A DNA stretch of 64,000 nt from Paramyrothecium sp. XJ0827 (taxonomy: Eukaryota; Ascomycota; Sordariomycetes; Hypocreales; Stachybotryaceae). How positions within the stretch are numbered: the stretch's first letter is position 1; each line of letters opens with the position of its first letter. Positions 45,941 to 56,866 of this stretch are shown in pieces. The notes below the pieces were generated by a model. It ran no database searches. It was given only the letters and a program-made list of their open reading frames with translations, and was not told the DNA's origin. The stretch is taken from NCBI GenBank assembly GCA_020881915.1, contig JAJFPB010000002.1, forward strand, positions 3,038,001 through 3,102,000, written 5' to 3'. Made by a program: the position numbers and the translations under genes.

Positions 45941-47940
45941 TTACATATCCATCGAGTCGCCTCCGTTGGCGAAGTTGAAGCCGCTGGACTGGCCTGTGCC
46001 AGTGGTTCCAAATCCGAAGTTGCCGTTGGCGCCAGTGGGCTGGGCAATGCCCTCAGCGTTCTCCTCCTCGTCGGAGAAGTACTTCTCCATGATGTTGTAT
46101 GCCTTCATGTAGATTTCCTCGTTGGCGTTGTTCTGGCAGTCGTGGATCTTCTCCATGCCACCGCACTCCTCAATGAACAGAGAGTAGCGGTTGATGGCAT
46201 CAGGACCCTCGCCAGCACTCTGCTTGTCAAGATCACCAATCTTGAGAATGTTCTCAAGACCATCGAGGGCAACCTGGATGATCTTGTTGTCAGGGCACGA
46301 CAGAAGGTCGCAGAGAGGCTTGATGCAGCCCTGGGCAACCAGGTATCGAATCTGCTCCGGCTTCTGCAGACCACCGGATGTGGCGTTGCTGATGGCCCAG
46401 CAGGCCTCCTTGCGGGTCTTCAGGTCGCCGTTCTGGAGAAGGTGGATCAGGGGAGGGATGATGTTGGCATCGATGACGGCCTGGATCTGCGACGAGTTGC
46501 CGGCAGTGATGTTGGAGATTGTCCAGCAGGCCTCCTTGCGAATACCATCCTTGGTAGAGCTAAGGAGAGACAGCAGGCAGGGAAGAGCTCCACAGTTAAT
46601 GATGACCTGAGTCTGCACGTCGTCACCGGTCACAATGTTTCCAACAGATCGGAGGGCGGGAGTCTGGACAGAGGTGGAGGCATGCATCAGCAGCTCCACC
46701 AGTCTCCTGGGAATGCCAGCCTCAATGACTGCCTGGATCTTGTCGTTGGAGCCATCGGAGAGGTAAGAAACGGCCCAGCAAGCATCGATCAGAACCTCGT
46801 CGTCGAGGGAGTACACCAGCTTCGACAGAACCGGGAGAGCGGGGGCAATCTGTTCAACATGGGTCAACAATAGCCTCAAAAAGCAATCAAGACTAGAAAA
46901 AACTAACCGTTTCCCACTCTGGCTGGGGAGTCTTTCCACGGCAGAAGTTGCTCAGCGTCCAGGTGGCGTTGCGGAGCATGCTAAGCTTGCGGCTGTCTCC
47001 CAACAGGTTGAGCAGGGGCTTGAGAGCACCGCAGCTGAGGACATAGTCGCGGCAAGCCGGGCTGTCACCGGCAATGTTGCCGAGAGCCCAGACAGCCTGC
47101 TCGCGAACATCAGGCTCCTGGCTACCAAGAAGCTCAACGAAGATGGGGACAGCGCCGGCCTCGATGACAACTTGGGTTTGGGTGGCAGATCCCGAAGCAA
47201 TGTTGGTCAAAGCCCAGGCAGCCTCGAATTGGACTAGAGTATGTGGTGATCGCAGGAACTCGACGAATCGGCTCACGACGCCGGTCTTGATGACCTCTTC
47301 GATGGGGGGGTTTCGCTCCTTGGACAGAAGCTTGCGGAATTTGGTGGTGGCGGCGATTTGCAGGTCAATCTGGTCAGAGAAAACTCCAGAGACCATCTGA
47401 GGAAGGTCCTCGTTCAACTAGGAATTGGTCAGCATCCTGGTTGAGCCATCGTAGCGCAAGACGTGAACTGTGGACAAAAATGTGTGAGGGAAGAATGCGC
47501 AAGGATGTGGTGTACATGGACCCTTGCGGTGTCGTGACATGTGGTCGGGCGGGTAGAAGAATGTGGGGTTTGGGTGAGTGTGTGTTTACCCCCACCTGAA
47601 GAGAAAGATGAGGGCCAAAAAGGCGGGATGGAGGAGGGTGGCCTCAAGTCGAGTTCGGAAGAGTCTTGAGGAGAGGAGCCACTTCAAGAAGAGAAAGAGT
47701 GCATACCTGAGATTCGGTAGGAGCGGTGTCATCGTCGCTGTCGGGGGCAGCACCCAGAGAGGCACCAGGGCGGTTTTCACCGGTGCCGATACCTCGCCTC
47801 TTGGCCAGGTTCTCCTCGCGCTTTGCCTTTCGGATCTCGACCTGCTGCTCTTCGCGGCGGCGACGGAGCTCCTCGGGCTTGAAGGTGTTCTTCGCCTTGA
47901 ACTGAGTTCGGCGATGCTCTGGGATGTATCGCTCAGACAT
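45941..47940 (-). CDS. importin subunit alpha (karyopherin alpha, Srp1)
   Basis: Three exons (47940-47707, 47417-46908, 46849-45941) encode 550 residues, the usual length. Importin alpha binds nuclear localisation signals and links cargo to importin beta. The first 78 residues form the importin-beta-binding domain, rich in Arg/Lys ([21 protein letters not shown] and [16 protein letters not shown] clusters), ending [11 protein letters not shown] at the first intron. Ten armadillo repeats follow, with the typical Trp/Asn arrays: [68 protein letters not shown] and [12 protein letters not shown]. The C-terminus is an acidic patch with DEEEN and a Gly/Phe/Asn-rich tail. The first intron (289 bp) is long for this window; the second is 58 bp. 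Both have GT-AG borders (GTATGC...TAG; GTTAGT...CAG). Single-copy essential gene in most fungi. Confidence 0.97.
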
Positions 47941-48805
47941 GGTGCCGGCAGATTGTAAAATTTGGCCTGGCAACAGAGTAGGGTATGGTGGGAGTGGACG
48001 GCAGCACAAAGAGATGTGCGGATCTCTGCCGGAGGGAAATCACAACGACAAAAGAGATCAGACAGCCCGGCGGTGAATCGCAGTCCGTTGAAGACGGGGC
48101 GACTGTACGGAGGGAATGGTCTGTTTGCCAAGGGGAAGAAGGAGGAAAAAGAAGATGAAGTTTGATTTACTGTTGATGGAGGGGGGGGGCCCGCAAGTTG
48201 GAGGCGACTAAGACCAAGGTGGGCGTAAACGACAGGCTCTGCTTACCTTTCGGCGAAGTACCTCGTTGTTTGCCTGCAACTAAGGTAAGGTAATGAAGCG
48301 CCCTCCAACCAAAACGTAGCCGAGCCCTGCAGAATGTTCGACCGCCAGAGCTACTCGAGGTACCCACCACCTTGTACCCGGGCAGGCCTGTTATGCCTCA
48401 GGCAGCTAATCTCGGTGCAACTGCGGGCAGCATCCAGTAGTGCAGTTGCCCACAGATTGAAAGTACTTGAAAACTCAGCTGGTGGGTCTGTTGACCACAA
48501 GTATCCACTAGCAGCATGTAACTCGACCCGGGGTACCGATACTTCCGTTTACGCCACAGGAGCCTTGCAGGGCTGAGGTGGCTGTATCACGTGCTGTCGC
48601 GCCAAAGGTAGCTGGGTAAAAGGTACTTGACGTGGGAGACTGGGCACTGGAGCACCGACGCGCTTAATGGCTGTAGCTTGATCGCGTCGAGTTCATCTTT
48701 CATGTTCCTGTCTTGACGCCTTTATTTTCCAATTCTCCTTCGACGTGAATCTATTCCGTACGCATGGCACCCGTTGTCGCCGAGACTGAAGCAGTATGAC
48801 GCGAA
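47941..48805. promoter_or_regulatory. divergent promoter region, importin alpha / Pot1
   Basis: About 865 bp between the two start codons. It carries a run of G (GGAGGGGGGGGGCCCG near 48180), a TAAGGTAAGGTAATG box at about 48284 and two GGTACC boxes (48360, 48533). No gene was recognised. Confidence 0.45.
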
Positions 48806-50995
48806 ATGGCAGCACCACGGCTTCCATCTGGCTTCGTAACCGTGCAAGACGTGCTCGATGGCAACTGTAGCCCGTATTCCAAGGTGAATATAGTAGGGGT
48901 CGTCACGGATTTTAGAGCGCCACTCCCCCCACGATCTCCTCACACTGGTAAGTTGTTGGAAGGTCTTCTTGCTCGGAAAGGGATTCCCTGGACAATGGCG
49001 TCTTATACAAGCAAGTCTAACGCTTCCAGATTGGAAGGCCGAGGTCCAATTTTATGATAAATCCATTGAAAATGACACCGAGACATCATTATCATTACAC
49101 ATCTTCTGGCCGAAAGAACACATTCCGGATTTTGGTACTGGTGACGTCGTCGTTCTAATTCAAGCCAAAGTGCGTAGTATTCCTGCAGCATGCATGATTG
49201 GATGCCAAAGTATTAATTGCAATAATAGGTTCAAAGACGTTCAATGCAATCATTTTCTCTCATCACCAACATGTCAACAGACATTCATGTGTTCTCAGCT
49301 AGTAAAATACCACGCCCTCCGGCTGATATCTCTGTGGCCTTGTTACCCCCAACCAAGAAAGTCCACCGCCAGCTGACGGAAGCTGAACTGAAATACGTCA
49401 CTCAAGTCTACCATGCGGCAGATAAAAGCAGAGTTCCGACTCGTCATGAGTATGAAGTCAAGAAGATTCAGTCAACTAATGTACGAGACAAGTTCAAACA
49501 GCTCAAGGATATCCAAGACGGCATCTTCTGCGATATGGTGGTTCAAGTCGTGAAAACCCCTTATGATCTTGCTGAAAGGGTCACGCTCTGGGTATCTGAC
49601 TACACCGAAAACCGATTGTTCTTCAATCACAGTTTTTCTCTGGACAATGTTGACGAGAGGCGAGAAAGTGATCCTTTCGGGTATGGCGCCTGGAAGTCAG
49701 ATGCCATGCAATCTGAGGGGGGCTGGACAGGGCCCTTTGGCAAGCGAAGTCTACAACTCACTTGCTATGAGCCTCATGCCTCTGCAATACGAAATTGTAA
49801 CATTTCCCGGGGTTCTTGGATCCTGATTCGGAACGTACAAATCAAGTTCGGTCACAACTTCTCCAACTTGGAAGGCTATCTGAGAGAGGACCGAGCAGCC
49901 CCTCTCAAGGTCAACATTTCTCTTATGGATATGAATGATGAGCTTGATGAACGTTTGAAAGAGGCCATTCGCCGCAAGAGAGATTATGAGAAGAGCAAGA
50001 AGAACCAGCTGAAAAGCATCGTCGATGCCGCAAAGGCTGGCCAAAAGCGCAAAGCTGACATGGCCGAACGAGACGACCGGCCAGCGGCTAACTCCAAGAA
50101 CCGTCGTCGAGAGAAGAGAAAGTCAAAAATGGACGAGGCTGAATCAGCACTGCTTGCTGAGCTGAACAAGGATGGTAGAAATTCCCAAACGTCACGTCAC
50201 TCCATCATATGCTAATTCTTTCAAGTCAAATGCGAAAATACGGACAAATCTCCGAGTGTGGTGTATGAGGCGTTGAAACATGTCTTTTACGACACTGATA
50301 TTAATGGTCAACCCGTTCGGCTACCGCTTCCATTCGTCAACCTTCAATATCGGTTGCAGGCAAGGGTCGTCGACTACCGGCCTTCTCGACTTGAAGATTT
50401 TGCCCGTCTTAAGGTGACTTCCGAATATGACATACTCTCAGACGATGACTCCGGTTCCAACTCGGACTCTGATGGAGAGCCGGACTCGCGAGCCGCCTCC
50501 AACGAGTGGGAGTGGCGGTTCTTCCTCAAACTCGAGGAGGCTACCGCCAAAGGAGGCCGCTCAGATCAGACCATTTGGGTCATGGTCGACAATCTCGCAG
50601 CGCAGTGTTTGTTGGACCAGGATGCTTCCGACCTGAAGAACAGTCCAGACAAAGTTGACGATTTGCGGCAGCGACTCTTCCTCCTCTGGGGCGAGTTGGA
50701 GGAACGTAAGAGTCAGGAGTTGCTGAACACGGGGAATCTTGCCCGGGGTGCAAGACGTGACCGCCCTCCTTCCGATTCGGATGATGAGGTCCAGACAAAG
50801 AAAGCACCGCAGCAACCGACCAAGGTCGCCAACCGGCCGTTCTCATGCTGCATCCAGCAGTACGGCGTGAAGGTACAGGAGAGTGACCCGACCAAGGCCG
50901 ACGCAGGCAAGGGTAGGCGTTGGGAACGGGTTTTTAGGTTGTTTGGGACGAGAATATGCATACCAAAGAGCACTGAGCATGATGGCTCTTCATGA
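48806..50995 (+). CDS. POT1: telomere end-protection protein Pot1
   Basis: Four exons (48806-48947, 49030-49169, 49229-50174, 50226-50995) encode 665 residues. Pot1 binds the single-stranded G-rich telomere overhang as part of shelterin. The N-terminal Telo_bind OB fold spans the first three exons: GFVTVQDVLDG, KVNIVGVVTDFRAP, then TDWKAEVQFYDKS split at an intron, GDVVVLIQAKVQ and SLITNMSTDIHVF. A second OB-fold-like region follows (GIFCDMVVQVVKTPYD, TLWVSDYTENRLFF, RGSWILIRNVQIKF). A highly basic Lys/Arg segment (about residues 360-430) precedes the fourth exon, whose start is VKCENTDKSPS. The last part has an acidic linker (SDDDSGSNSDSDGE) and a C-terminal domain (WEWRFFLKLEEAT, CCIQQYGVKV) like that of fungal Pot1. 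Exon joints were chosen by frame and by the family pattern, with GTAAGT, GTGCGT and GTAGAA donors. Confidence 0.9.
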
Positions 50996-51221
50996 ATTGA
51001 AATTCTTTCTGCTGCACAAAGAGGCACTTGGAAGACGTAGAGAATATCTCATTGGTAGCTAACAAGTCATGGAAAAGGTAAGTTCCTCCGACGCCAAACA
51101 TACATTGCACACGCAAACCCGTGGAGGTGACCAGAAGTCCTGAAAGTGCCATCTCTACTCAACATAGCGGAACCAGAATTGTCAAGCCGCGACCAAACAC
51201 GTAGCTTTTGTCCCTCTCCGC
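50996..51221. other. short 3' spacer between convergent genes
   Basis: 226 bp between the Pot1 stop and the Scc3 stop, so the 3' UTRs may overlap. Confidence 0.6.
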
Positions 51222-54200
51222 TCAGTCTCCAAGTACATCATCATCCTCATCATTATTTTGCAGCTCGTTGTCGTCATCTGCGTCCTCGCCCTCGCCTTCG
51301 TCAACTGGCTCGTCTTCGAGCAGCTCTCTGCGTCGCAGGTCTTCCCTCGAGCCCTCCTCGGGCTCTGGCTCATCCTCGAAGGGATTACGGTCCTCGTCAT
51401 CTTCGTCTTCGTCATCGTCTGCATGCACAGTCTCTGCGCTGAGTGCTGCCTTTTGCGGCCGAGAGCTCGTGGCTGTTGGCCTGGCGGACTTCTTGCCATG
51501 TCCGGTGAGCTTGTCCTCGTCGAGGTAGGAAACAACCTCTTTGAAGTTGTGCCCAAGCTTGGTTTGATTGCGGAGGAGGCGCCGACGGATCTTGCCAGCC
51601 TGGGAGCCGCGCTGATCTAAAAGCTTCGCGCCTATGGCAAGTACATACTTGGCGGTCAATTCACACAAGGCCTTTTCAGCCCTCAATTCGGCAGCGTAGC
51701 GCTCTTCCTTGGATAATGATTGGTCTTCCTCGTCCTCGTCGACATTCTCTTCGTCGTCCGACAAGGGATCTTCATTCTCGGCTGGCTCATTAAGAGATTT
51801 GTCCTTGTGAGCTTTCTTGGCATAGTTTTTTTCAACACCATCGAAAATGGAGATCAGTTCAGGCACGAGACCGGGTTCAATGTCTTGAATCAGAGCTCTG
51901 TACTTTCCGCTGTGAGTTTCTTGACTTGCGGAGCTCGAAGCCGGACGGAAGGCGTCAATAGCAGTGCGAAGGGTGGAAAAGGTGAGATGAAGGTCGCACA
52001 AGCTTCCTGTGGCGTATAGTCGCAGCTGGTCAATGGCTGCCCGGGACGACAATGTCTCAATCAGATGGCGCCTGTATGTTTGTCGTAGAACGGAGAGTTG
52101 ATCCAATTCAGCGTCCGAGATGCCAGCACCAGTTCGGAACAGTTTGGCAAGAGCCCGAACTTTCCACATGAAGTAGAATTGACAGGCCTTGATTGAAAAT
52201 GAAACAACCTCATCTTCCAAATCATCAATCTCGTCTTCCAAAGGCTCGTACTTGCCCCGGTGCACAATGTTGCTTAGAATATGGATTGTGGATGAGCTCG
52301 AGTCGTCAGAGCTTCCGTCTAATTCCAAAACATCGACACAGTCCGCTACGCTCGCAAGCTTGCTGATTTTTGTCAAGATGGTTGACAGCTCTTTCAAAGA
52401 TCCTTCCGAGAGATTGCCACGGACAGATAACTCGTAAGTCTTGTCGAAGTTACGCAGCGCATTGATGACATTCTCCCACAATAGGGACAGTTTCCCGTCA
52501 ACTATCTCTTCTAGTTCGTCGTATTGGCGCGCATGCAACAGAGCAGCAGCGGCTTCGGCAAGAACCCTCTTATCGTCATGCCTATCAAACTGCGTGCTGA
52601 CCTCATCCAACAACTTTTCAAACTTGCTTGAATCCTGGCGCAATTGTTGAAATATCTCGAGGTTCAGGAGGTGTTCCATGCGAAGCACAATCGCTGCCGT
52701 TTCGGGTTCGGCGCCAAATTTGTTTAGAAGTTTGGGTATAGCAGTGGCCAATTCGAGTGCAATCTCCTCTTGTCCCTCGCTTGCTTCGGAACGATGACCC
52801 TTCTTCTTGTGACGCTCAAATTCGCCTGCTTGACCGAGGCTTGATTTGATCGCGGAACTGAGAACATCTAGAAGGATGGACTCTTCTGCGGTGGTTGGTG
52901 CAACGGCTTTCTTGAAAATCACTTCAGGGGAGTCCGCCTTGCTTTTCGCTCGAGACTTTGCTTTGGTGCTAGTTGTGTGGTCGAAAAGAAGATAGCCTGT
53001 CAACATCTCCCACCTCTTGACCTCTGGTACCCTCTCATAGAGCACCTGTGCAGCCAGGGAGATTCTTGTCTCCGGGACGGTAGCTTCCAACAAGTCAGTC
53101 GCAAGATCAACGCCCGTGAGCACAGTATCCTGGTCAGATTCTTCGATTTGCGCATCATATGACGCGAGCGTCTCGGCTAGGCATTTGATGTTGACCCACT
53201 CCCGGCGCGGGGAGGTGAAGTCGTCCTCCTCAACATTGTCAAACTCGTCCAAGACATCGGAGCCCCCAATGGCTTCAAGCTTTCCCTCGTGAACGTCGCC
53301 GACGCATGCGATGAAGAAGCCAGCGACAGCCTTGCGAATCCTGAGCTCGTTGTCGAAAATAAGCTTGCCAATTGCGTCAATCTCTTTGGGTTCGAGGAGA
53401 GCGGAATCTCGGAGGGTATCAATGACAGCAATGGCCGCTACTCTGACCGAAAGCTCCGAGTCGACTGTTGCCATCTCAATAAGTCTAGGTCGGAAGCGGT
53501 CAATGAAGTGGCCGAGTTGTGAAGCATCCCGCTTGAACACCCTCAACAGCTGTTTCAGGACCTCATGACGGGTTGTGGAGTTTGTATCGGAGAGCATCCA
53601 GCCCAAATATCGCAAGTAGCCCGGCTCAAGGAAAATGGTTGGGAGATTCCATATCCAGGAACCCAGAGCCTCGACACACTCAGTGCGGATTTTTGGATCG
53701 ACGTCGCGGTAGCGATGGACGAAGACGGCATCGAAATAGGACTGGATGGCTTCGCTACATATCTTTCGGTAGCTGTTGGCTTGGGTGAGAGTGCGCTGAA
53801 TCTCAGCAGCTTTCGACTTGTTCTTTGCCTTCTTCGCAGCCTGTGATTGCTGTTCAACATTTGCTATCCGTCGGTCGAGAACTTGAGCGACCTCGACGAG
53901 GCCCGACTGGACGGCTAAGGCAATTGTGGTGGCCGTGTGACGGAAGGGTCGCAGGGCTGATGAAGACATGCTCGACAGCCACCCCTGAATATTTTCCATG
54001 AGAGGTGCGTCGTTGTACAGGACATCGGTTTCGTGTAGTAGTATTAGGAGCGATCGGAAAAAGTTGACCAGAAGGTCTTTGAAGGATCTTGTTCCCCTGG
54101 CTTTGGAGATGAGAGGGTAATCGGCGACATGTTGCTACTCTCTGTCAGTGTTGCGCGCCAGAAGGACAAGGCTACCCAACGTACCTCTTGATGTATTTCC

Positions 54201-54860
54201 TGGAGGTCCTTCACCCGGGTCGGTATGTCGTCCGGGTCAGTGACATCGTCCCCCGTAATGGCCTGGTCACAGCCAGCACATTGCAAGATGCAGTTCACGA
54301 GATCAGCCAAAGCCGCCGGCGCATCTGCCCTGTATGATTCAAGCCATTGCTGTGCGACCGATTCTGGGCCATCACCCGATCCGAAAATGTCCGCTGCAAT
54401 AACGTTAGCGCGTGAATGACGACCAAATTAATCCATGAAAGGAGGCCATACCAAATAGCCCGGTGCCGATGTCGCCAGTGTCAATTCGGACAGACTTCTT
54501 GGGCCGCGATGGGATACTTGTCGCGTGAGCCGAGCGGACGGGTTGATGGCCATTGATCTTGGGTTTCTTCAGGCTAGGCTTCTTCGCGCGGCCTGTTTGC
54601 GACGCTTTCCGCGATCGCGGGGCGGGATGGTCCTCATCGCTCTCCGCATCGTCCTCGTCGTCCTCGCTCATGTCCTCGTCCGAGCCCTGAGCTTCATTGT
54701 CGCCTTCATCCTCGTCACCATCCCCGCGCTTGCGTTTCGCGGCAGCCGATCGCTGGGCAGTTGATTCTGGCTCAAACTTGGCGGGAGCCCTCACGACGCG
54801 TCGAGAGCGGCGTGGCGCCGTCGCGTCGGGTTCGGGGGTTGGGCTTCCACTGCTATCCAT
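51222..54860 (-). CDS. cohesin subunit Scc3/SA (STAG family)
   Basis: Exons 54860-54452, 54393-54185 and 54134-51222 encode 1176 residues. Scc3 binds the Scc1 kleisin and DNA and is needed to load and keep cohesin on chromosomes. The N-terminal 135 residues are disordered, with basic and acidic blocks. From about residue 137 comes the helical STAG domain (DIFGSGDGPESVAQQWLESY, SFKDLLVNFFRSLL). The stromalin conserved domain follows around RYRDVDPKIRTECVEALGSW and LGWMLSDTNSTTRHEVLKQL, which are hallmark sequences. The rest is HEAT-like helices to about residue 1050, and the tail is strongly acidic (EDEDDEDRNPFEDEPEPEEG). Intron 1 (GTATGG...GCAG) falls after GLF and intron 2 (50 bp) after EIHQE. 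The start at 54860 begins MDSSGSPTPEPD, typical of fungal Scc3; a further upstream ATG in frame adds unrelated residues. Confidence 0.95.
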
Positions 54861-55388
54861 TATTCGTCGCGCAGAAGCAACGCAAGTAACATCTGTAGTG
54901 TTCAAGGTTGGGCGAGCAAATCCCCAGTGACGCAACGCGGTGATGCTTGGAGCGACAAAAGCGCGTGGTGTTGGTGTCAGTGTGGGCGGGAGCGTGTAAT
55001 AAGTGAGGTACTGGGTAGGTGTGCATCTCGTGTTATTTTAGGAGCGTTAGCAGCGCCACATGGGTGTGTCTCTCAGCAGCCAATGGCCCAACTTCGGCAC
55101 TGGCGTGTCTTCAAGGCAACAACAGCTCCCCGTCCCCGGTAGGTATAGCTCAAGCTAGGGTCCGAAGTACCTCGCCATACTAGATGTGCTGACGCAGTAC
55201 AGAGTACTTGGGCTCACTTATCGCTTGACCCCTACCTTAGCTTTTTACCTCAGTGTTGTGCGTAAGGTAAAGGTATCTCAGCTATCTGAGATCCGCACAA
55301 GGGTTCTCAGTACCGCCGACCGCCGTGACCATTGTTTGACATGCCTTAATCAATCGCGGGCCTCTTCTCTTGTAGACATGAATTGGCT
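54861..55388. promoter_or_regulatory. divergent promoter region, Scc3 / UreD
   Basis: 528 bp between start codons. Boxes of the AGGTA type occur near 55005, 55140, 55230 (CTACCTTAG) and 55262 (CGTAAGGTAAAGGTATC). A TCTTCTCTTGTAG sequence ending at 55374 looks like a 3' splice site, so the UreD leader may contain an intron. An out-of-frame ATG at 55378 lies 11 bases before the UreD ATG. Confidence 0.45.
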
Positions 55389-56378
55389 ATGTCATCACCA
55401 TTCCCGAAGTCCTCATCATCTGCGGGTGGTGGCTGCATTGTCGCAGCCCCCCTCCCGGCAGGTGGCAGCGGCCTTGAGACTATCACCTACCAATACCCTC
55501 TCAAGTTGATTTCGCCGTCTCCATCAGTCAACGAAAAGAGTGTGCTTGTCTTTCTACTTTCGTACGGCGGTGGCCTCGTCGCTGGCGACAGCGTTGACCT
55601 GTCCATCCACGTTCGCGCAGGGGCCCGGCTGAGCCTCGTCACTCAAGGACATACCAAGATCTTCAAGTCTCCTTCAGCAGAGGTTGTGACACAACAAAAG
55701 CTAAAGATCGACGTTGACGATGGCGCAGCATTGTGCCTCCTGCCAGACCCAGTCCAGCCATTCGAGGACAGCGTCTACGTTCAAACACAAATCTTCAAAA
55801 CAGCCGGTCACGCATCCATCTGCTTCCTAGATTGGGTGACACAGGGCCGTTCAGCCCGAGGAGAGAATTGGAGCTTCATTAAGTGGACCGGACGCAACGA
55901 GGTCTGGCAATGCGCCAGCTCGGAGTCGGCAAAGGACCGTCTCCTTGTGAGGGACACAGTCATACTGTCCAGCGAGGATGCCTTGGCTTCAGGTCAACCA
56001 CTTCCGGATACAATGCATAAGCTAGCAGTCTTTGGGACGCTGATCCTCCGGGGGAGTCTGATGCAGCCAGTGGGCCATTTTTTTATGGCAGAGTTCGCCA
56101 GCCTGCCGCGCCTGGGCGCCCGCGACTTTCGATCTCATGACGCCCAGAAGGAGGCCAATGATAACGAATCGGAAACTGAGCGGTGGCGGTCCAGCCGAAT
56201 CACGAAGGAGAAGCGAGATGGAGTGCTATGGTCAGCTGCCCAGGTTAGAGGTTGTGTTGTCGTCAAATTCGGCGCGCCCACGGTGGAGGCTGCAAGGGAA
56301 TGGATCGGCTCAATGCTCGTTCGCGAGGGTACCATTGGTGCATGCTTCGGTGACCAGGCTTTGATGTGCGTTCGGTAG
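55389..56378 (+). CDS. ureD: urease accessory protein UreD (UreH)
   Basis: A single exon encodes 329 residues. UreD joins UreF and UreG to load nickel into the urease active site. Family blocks are present: GGGCIVAAPLPAG, LETITYQYPLKLISP, the YGGGLVAGDSV motif that is the UreD signature, RLSLVTQGHTKIFK, ALCLLPDPVQPFEDS, and FLDWVTQGRSARGE. The C-terminal half (LFVRDT-like LLVRDTVIL, FGTLILRG) and the ending AREWIGSMLVREG are also usual. The start MSSPFPKSSS agrees with fungal relatives; the frame extends upstream only through TTG. No urease genes are nearby, as is normal in eukaryotes. A short out-of-frame reading frame starting at 55378 overlaps the beginning and could reduce translation. 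Confidence 0.94.
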   Translation: MSSPFPKSSSSAGGGCIVAAPLPAGGSGLETITYQYPLKLISPSPSVNEKSVLVFLLSYGGGLVAGDSVDLSIHVRAGARLSLVTQGHTKIFKSPSAEVVTQQKLKIDVDDGAALCLLPDPVQPFEDSVYVQTQIFKTAGHASICFLDWVTQGRSARGENWSFIKWTGRNEVWQCASSESAKDRLLVRDTVILSSEDALASGQPLPDTMHKLAVFGTLILRGSLMQPVGHFFMAEFASLPRLGARDFRSHDAQKEANDNESETERWRSSRITKEKRDGVLWSAAQVRGCVVVKFGAPTVEAAREWIGSMLVREGTIGACFGDQALMCVR

Positions 56379-56866
56379 ATCTAAATCGAACGGCTCAAGA
56401 AACGGCATCCACGGTTCCGTTGTTCCAGCACAATCTAGACTAAATACAGGAATTAATGATTTTTGTAGTGCATCAATGATTTTGCCATCTGGCAGTGATC
56501 CTCCATTCAAAATGTTCAACATATTCCTCCATGCGGGTAAAATCTCTTGGACAAGGAAAGCTCAGCTTTGCGTGCGAAGTCGTCTATCGAGTCTCATGAG
56601 ACTGTCGCAGCTTGACTTGCTTGACCTCGTCGAGTCGCATACAGTTGAGGTACCGACTTGGAGGGGCATTTGACCGGTCATAGTGGGGTGAGAGCGGTGA
56701 AACTGCCAAGGCGGCAGTATGTCTCGGTCCCCCACCTTTCTCTTGTTCCGGGTCATAATTTTTCTGTAGCTTTGTCACGAAGCAATCTCGAACCCATTCC
56801 AGCGCCCCTGTCCACTCGTCGTTGGTTTCGATGATTCACCATCAATCGGAATAACCCTAGGCAATC
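56379..56866. other. intergenic, promoter of Rpc4
   Basis: 488 bp between two plus-strand genes. Contains the UreD 3' flank and the Rpc4 leader. Nothing else was recognised. Confidence 0.5.

Noticed and set aside
45824..46873. Plus-strand frame of 349 codons opposite importin alpha
   Set aside because: Antisense shadow of the armadillo-repeat exon, which has clear family sequence.
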